Positions 61,601 to 64,000 of a stretch of DNA of 64,000 bases are shown in pieces. The notes beneath the pieces were generated by a model that made no database searches, was not told the origin of the DNA, and saw nothing but the letters and a program-made list of their open reading frames with translations. Positions within the stretch are counted from its first letter, which is position 1. Each line of letters starts with the position of its first letter. A program made the position numbers and the translations under genes. This DNA comes from Oasisia sp. SBJ-2009 (taxonomy: Eukaryota > Annelida > Polychaeta > Sabellida > Siboglinidae), in contig OZ024864.1 in NCBI GenBank assembly GCA_964017155.1, forward strand, positions 38,454,730 through 38,518,729, written 5' to 3'.

Positions 61601-63953
61601 GCTTCAACATTCCTCTGTATGCCACAAATCACTAAACATTACAGACAAAATATACATGTGCATGATGTTGTCCCTCTGATGTCACTGTTGAGGTTCAGAT
61701 TATTCCTGCCTGGGGAATGTTTCACTAAAATAAAATGCTCTTAAAGAAAAACCATTACAACATCATATTAAAAATAAAAGGAGAACTTTCAGCTAACGTA
61801 AAGTGAACCTTCATAAACAGGTAATCCTTGAATTACTTTTGCCCTCACAGTAATCGAGAATGGTTGGTGTTGTTTGGCAACATGTAGATGAAAAAGGTAT
61901 TTGAAAACACTTTGAATGTTTCAATGCAGTCTTTGAAAGAGGCTTGGGCAAAAGAGGAAGACAATACTCTTGGTAAATGTGTGTTTCATATTGAAGAAGA
62001 ACAGCGATTGCAAGACAGAACCACGACTACTCTATAAATGACATCCAAATTTTAATGATATATAATTCTCATTATACATGAATTTGTGGATGTAGTCAAC
62101 ATACAAAGGTGCTGCAATAAGGATGGAAGTGGAGTAGTTATTTTAGACAAAACTAAAATATTCAAGTTTTGTCGTTTATAGTTCCGTATTTATTTAATTA
62201 TTAAATGTATTATTTCTTTTGCAGAACCTACAAGACGGAGTGTTATGCCACAATTTACATTGTGGCAACTCGTGACAGCAATGAACTGGTGGTTAAGGAA
62301 ACAATCCTTGACCACAGTCATAAGACATCTAAAGAGATCAAGGCGTCTTATCCGGAGAACCGCCGATTGCCTGCCGACATCAAGGCCGAAGCAGCGAACA
62401 TGCTATCGATGGGGGTGAATGTAGAACGTCTGCGTCGGCATCTGATAACAGTGTGTGGAAAGCAGCTGACCAGAAAAGATCTGCACAACATTCGCACGTC
62501 TGCAAAGCATTCTTCGGTGAATGAGGAGGACAACATCCTGCAAGAATTGGAAACGATCCTTGACAGCGACCCTGCATGTTCCATAAAAATCAACACCGAT
62601 TCAAACAATGAACTGGAAGCCATCTTCCTACAGACATCTTCCATGAAGAAACTGGCGGCAAGATACAGCGACGTCATCGAGATAGACACGACGTACAATG
62701 TCAATGATCGTCGCATGCCCCTGGTGAGTGCTGTAATCGAAGACGGAAACCGAAACGGACAGGTGATTGCGCAATGCATCATCCGCACTGAATCAGAAGA
62801 AAACGTCAAATTCTTCTTGGACTGTATTTTGTCGGAAGTACAAGAAGTCCAAAAGAAATTGAAGTGTATCGTAGTCGACAAAGATTTCACCCTGCTCGGT
62901 GCAATCAACAAAACTTTGCCAAATGTAAAGACGATTCTCTGCGCGTTTCACGTCGCAAAGACATTTCGCAAAGAAACAGCTGCTATGGAATCCTCATCCG
63001 AGGATAGAGAGAAGGTACGACGAGAACTTCAAACAATGATGTATGCAACATCTGCTAAAGAGTATGATGAATCGGTGAAGAGGCTGAAAGAAGTATGCAC
63101 AACGAAGTTTTTTACATACTTCATAAAGAATTGGGACTCCATCAAGTCAACGTGGGTGAGATGCCTAATCGATGTCACTGGTCATCTTGGGAACCGGACA
63201 ACCAACCGTATTGAAGCATACCACTCAGCACTGAAGAGGTTCATGCGAGACAAGCAGTCCGTGAGCGAAATGATAAATGGCCTACGGCTGTACAACGAGG
63301 GAGTGTGCTCCAGCACACAGCACAAGGAACTCCGAGCACAGCTGACAAAGGCTATAACAAACAGAGACTTTGGTGATGCTATGAAGCAGTTCAGAGACAT
63401 CATGACTGAGGCATCGGCTGCTGATGTGCAGAGAAACATTGCAACAGCCTGCAAGCTGCGCAAAGGTGCAACATTTGCCAAGAAAACGTACGGCTATTCT
63501 GTCCAGAGCACGCCATCGGCAAAGGCATGGAATGTCAGGGACGAGTGCACCACATGTAACTGCCCCACGTTCACAACAACAATGCTGCCATGCAAGCATG
63601 TCTTTATGGCAAGACTACATTGCAGCATGTGTCTGTTTGATCAATCAATGGTTAACGACAGATGGCTGCTATCTGTCAAGTGTGCACCTGATGTTACCGG
63701 TTCGGTAAGCGTGACCCAGAAGCCCCAAAAGAAGCCGAAGCGATTGACAAAGTCAGCAAAGTTTACGCAGATGCACACCCTGTGTAAAGAAATAGCTGGC
63801 GTGTGTTGCGAGCACTCAATGAAGAAATACGCCAAAGAGTTGGATCAACTGCAAGAGATTTTCAGCCAGTGGTCATCAGGCAGAAACATCCATGTTGTGC
63901 TGCTCGATGACGAACACAATGGAGAGGCAACAGTAAGTACACAAAGAGTTTAA
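44309..63953 (+). CDS. FAR1-MULE-SWIM (ZSWIM1/3-like) transposase-derived protein
   Basis: Exon 1 (44,309-44,550) ends CG|GTAAGC; exon 2 begins after TTTTGCAG at 62,225. The join makes CGA (Arg81) and restores one continuous frame of 656 residues, with a 17.7-kb intron. The domains are a FAR1-like WRKY/GCM1-type zinc finger (Cys63, Cys87, His111, His113) split by the intron, a MULE transposase core with Asp235 (EIDTTYNVNDRRMP), Asp299 (CIVVDKDFTLLGA) and Glu411 (NRTTNRIEAYHSALKRFM), and a SWIM finger (CNC-x9-CKH, Cys525, Cys527, Cys537, His539). This is the architecture of animal ZSWIM1/3-type proteins and plant FAR1/FHY3. All three DDE residues are present, so loss of catalysis cannot be assumed. 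The last codons may differ: ACA|GTAAGT at 63,933 is a good donor, and the stop at 63,951 could be intronic. Confidence 0.85.
44691..45120. mobile_element. 430-bp foldback element after exon 1
   Basis: Left arm 44,691-44,885 and right arm 44,931-45,120 are inverted copies with scattered differences (GCGCTTTCC / GGAAAGCGC at the inner edges, TTTTGCAGTTTAGG / CCTAAACTGCAAAA near the ends). The 45-bp centre is unpaired. It lies 140 bp downstream of the donor at 44,551. Transcribed, it would form a hairpin of about 190 bp. Confidence 0.85.
45121..46091. other. intronic AT-rich DNA, nothing recognised
   Basis: No coding exon or clear repeat was seen between the foldback element and the right arm of inverted repeat 2. 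Confidence 0.5.
46092..46773 (-). repeat. 682-bp inverted repeat 2, right arm
   Basis: Reverse-complement partner of 40,449-41,129. Both outer edges end abruptly (flanks CTAAA and TAGCACGC share no obvious duplication), so it is unclear whether the pair is one 6.3-kb foldback unit or two insertions of one repeat. Confidence 0.92.
46774..47465. other. intronic AT-rich DNA, nothing recognised
   Basis: No repeat or coding signal was noticed. Confidence 0.5.
47466..47668 (+). mobile_element. GACGGGT repeat family, copy A (truncated)
   Basis: Starts TAGCTTTATGCAGAGACACG, then GGACGGGTAAAAAC-type words and a shared middle (TATGCCTTGAGTGTAAATGG). It matches copies B (48,892) and C (55,322) but stops at CTTAACAGCA. 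Confidence 0.75.
48602..48877 (+). mobile_element. non-LTR reverse transcriptase remnant
   Basis: One frame reads HGNLTRISILFKLKKAARLI, FIVHTDPV, a stop, then LKLEELFIIQGYQLNVKLMN and KYLKTYLN. This matches the KKAxRxIxxxxxxAHTxPxFxxLxxLKLxDxxxxQ region near the end of Jockey/CR1-type reverse transcriptases. Only one internal stop was found in about 92 codons. It is a different LINE from the copies with the GCGCAATAGAAG tail. Confidence 0.7.
48892..49198 (-). mobile_element. GACGGGT repeat family, copy B, with 9-bp target duplication
   Basis: Ends AGGGCTTTATGCA (left) and TAAAGCTATG (right) are imperfect inverted repeats. It is flanked by the exact direct repeat TCCCTAATC at 48,883-48,891 and 49,199-49,207. 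Inside, on the minus strand, lie iterated GGACGGGTAGAAATA/GGACGGGTAAAAAC words. Length is 307 bp with no coding capacity. A 9-bp duplication is typical of Mutator-like elements. Confidence 0.8.
49786..50477. other. intronic low-complexity DNA
   Basis: Contains GGAATTTGAATTGA-type iterations at about 50,150-50,270. No gene. Confidence 0.5.
50906..52124. mobile_element. middle TIR element
   Basis: GGTATGCCCAGACATGCCAC (50,906) and its exact complement ending at 52,124 form a 22-bp terminal inverted repeat. ATACGGATT words repeat near both ends in the same direction. No transposase frame. The inner palindrome 51,446-52,024 sits inside. Confidence 0.7.
51446..52024. mobile_element. inner foldback element
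   Basis: Left arm from 51,446 (GTTAACTGGCCTAA, AAGGCCTTTTCAAAACG, TGTTTGGAATGT) is mirrored by a right arm ending at 52,024 (ACATTCCAAACA, CGTTTTGAAAAGGCCTT, TTAGGCCAATTAAC). Complementarity continues with decay for about 140 bp on each side. Confidence 0.7.
52413..54236. other. intronic AT-rich DNA, nothing recognised
   Basis: A short TA stretch at about 53,463-53,500 is the only repeat noticed. No coding signal. Confidence 0.5.
54237..55131. mobile_element. 895-bp long-TIR element carrying a broken THAP domain
   Basis: Arms 54,237-54,361 and 55,005-55,131 are inverted copies of about 125 bp (TTAAAGGACAAAAAAGGCA and ACACCTAATAGAGTT in the left arm, their complements in the right). The inner edge CTTTAAAGTCACATTCTGAG resembles the terminal repeat of the element at 50,478. 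The centre holds THAP-domain fragments and GC-richer DNA. P-type transposons and their THAP9 relatives carry N-terminal THAP domains, so a deletion derivative of such an element is likely. Confidence 0.7.
54604..54760 (+). pseudogene. degenerate THAP zinc-finger domain
   Basis: It starts MPYSSAYGCS at 54,604, continues after a small deletion with LKQWIHICGRTVYNPS, then, after a frame change near 54,695, SKYSSLCSVHFEDKCFEVDM. The order matches a THAP domain: N-terminal CxxxC-like start, central Trp, then C-x2-H-F-E. Frame changes and the deletion make it non-functional. Confidence 0.7.
55322..55602 (+). mobile_element. GACGGGT repeat family, copy C
   Basis: Begins TAGCTTTATGTAGAGACC and ends GCATAAAGCCCT, with GACGGGTAAAAC and GGGTGGACGGGTAGAAATA words near the start. 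It aligns with copies A and B over most of its length. Confidence 0.75.
55630..55795. repeat. TA/TATG microsatellite
   Basis: Mixed TA, TATG and TGTG runs. Confidence 0.9.
55830..56310. mobile_element. possible hAT-like non-autonomous element
   Basis: The right end on the minus strand reads TAGGGATGGGACGATACATA, a terminus typical of short hAT-like elements; iterated GAGTACGA words occur at the left (55,832-55,885). It includes a hairpin at 56,101-56,170 (GGGACCACCCCTC / GAGGGGTTCC). Left terminus and target duplication are unclear. Confidence 0.35.
56311..58321. other. intronic DNA, nothing recognised
   Basis: Short open frames (56,635-56,829 and 57,729-58,216) are hydrophobic or Cys-rich by composition and show no family features. 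Confidence 0.45.
58322..59490 (-). mobile_element. CR1/L2-like LINE, C-terminal RT half, frameshifted
   Basis: Minus strand, in order: LYASYNPAEPCDQVETAR and MAVHMLKLT (about 59,470-59,370), a frame change, HHLRNVGVHTDQHLTMTDHV and HYLTEAAKTAVNALVTSQL (59,270-59,100), then DHITPVLKELHWLPVETRI, AFGAAAPRLWNEL and FRKYLQTYLF (59,010-58,690). This is the connection and C-terminal end of a CR1/L2-type reverse transcriptase. The 3' UTR ends AATGCGGAAATTAGCGCAAT and an ATT tail at 58,322. The catalytic part and endonuclease are missing. Confidence 0.85.
59491..62224. other. 3' part of the large intron
   Basis: Mostly AT-rich unique DNA with TGACCC-type repeats (60,404-60,984). A degraded coding-like stretch cannot be supported here. 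Confidence 0.45.
60404..60984. repeat. scattered TGACCC / GGGTCA repeats
   Basis: GTTGACCCGCGTAGAAAAGT, TGACCCAGGGATC, TTGACCC with a C run (about 60,463-60,481) and TATGGAAAAGTGACCC lie in tandem at 60,404-60,500. GGGGGGTCACATTTCTATGG recurs in the opposite sense at 60,795 and 60,957. They look like iterated ends of one repeat family. Confidence 0.6.
62225..63953 (+). CDS. exon 2: rest of FAR1 finger, MULE core and SWIM finger
   Basis: Preceded by an AT-rich branch region and TTTCTTTTGCAG. It opens TYKTECYATIYIVATRD and LVVKETILDHSHKTSKE, the second half of the FAR1 domain, so an ATG in this exon cannot be the true start. Lys/Arg-rich linker KPQKKPKRLTKSAK follows the SWIM finger, then a helical tail (EHSMKKYAKELDQLQEIFSQW). 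The stop is 48 bp before the window end. Confidence 0.9.
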
Positions 63954-64000
63954 GCAATGGTGTAGTATGAAGAAAAACTGACAAGTGTGTAAATACTTAT

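Noticed and set aside
62348..62911. 187-codon minus-strand frame opposite the MULE exon
   Set aside because: Shadow of the plus-strand coding exon; no homology features of its own.

Overview
The window reads as eukaryotic nuclear DNA from an animal, probably a marine invertebrate; the phylum cannot be fixed from sequence alone. Supporting signs are GT-AG introns, an ARL9/10-type small GTPase, a FAR1/MULE/SWIM protein of the ZSWIM1/3 type, CR1/L2-like LINE remnants with (TTA)n tails, THAP fossils, long microsatellites and very low gene density. No bacterial, plastid or viral genes, no convincing tRNA or rRNA, and no CRISPR array were seen.

Layout. 1.1-4.95 kb (minus): a complete four-exon ARL9/10-like GTPase with an N-terminal membrane segment. 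7.0-9.4 kb (plus): a two-exon Ser/Arg-rich protein I do not recognise, divergent from the GTPase gene. 9.5-20.5 kb: mostly non-coding, with AT/TG hairpins and a perfect 44-nt stem-loop. 20.5-24.7 kb: a palindromic minisatellite split by a LINE, itself split by a 2.9-kb terminal-inverted-repeat (TIR) element. 24.7-31.6 kb: sparse, with a TATA-like promoter and one weak exon. 31.7-32.1 kb: an open frame with a C-terminus resembling the p33MONOX/KIAA1191 family. 36.7-38.9 kb: a 229-bp satellite with strong dyad symmetry. 38.9-46.8 kb: overlapping long inverted repeats. 44.3-64 kb: a FAR1-MULE-SWIM gene whose two exons lie 17.7 kb apart; the intron is packed with nested elements (foldback, TIR, THAP-bearing and LINE remnants).

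Main results: (1) joining 44,309-44,550 to 62,225 gives an in-frame FAR1 zinc finger, MULE core with DDE residues, and SWIM finger; (2) the GTPase has a switch II lacking the usual catalytic glutamine, as in ARL9/ARL10; (3) a LINE 3' end shows the pre-insertion sequence of a 2,910-bp element with a 7-bp target duplication; (4) several nested transposons, including degraded THAP domains inside long-TIR elements, fill the big intron. The protein-coding genes do not form an operon or pathway. The one possible link is microsynteny of the GTPase with a p33MONOX-like gene, as I recall for human ARL10 and KIAA1191; that is inference.
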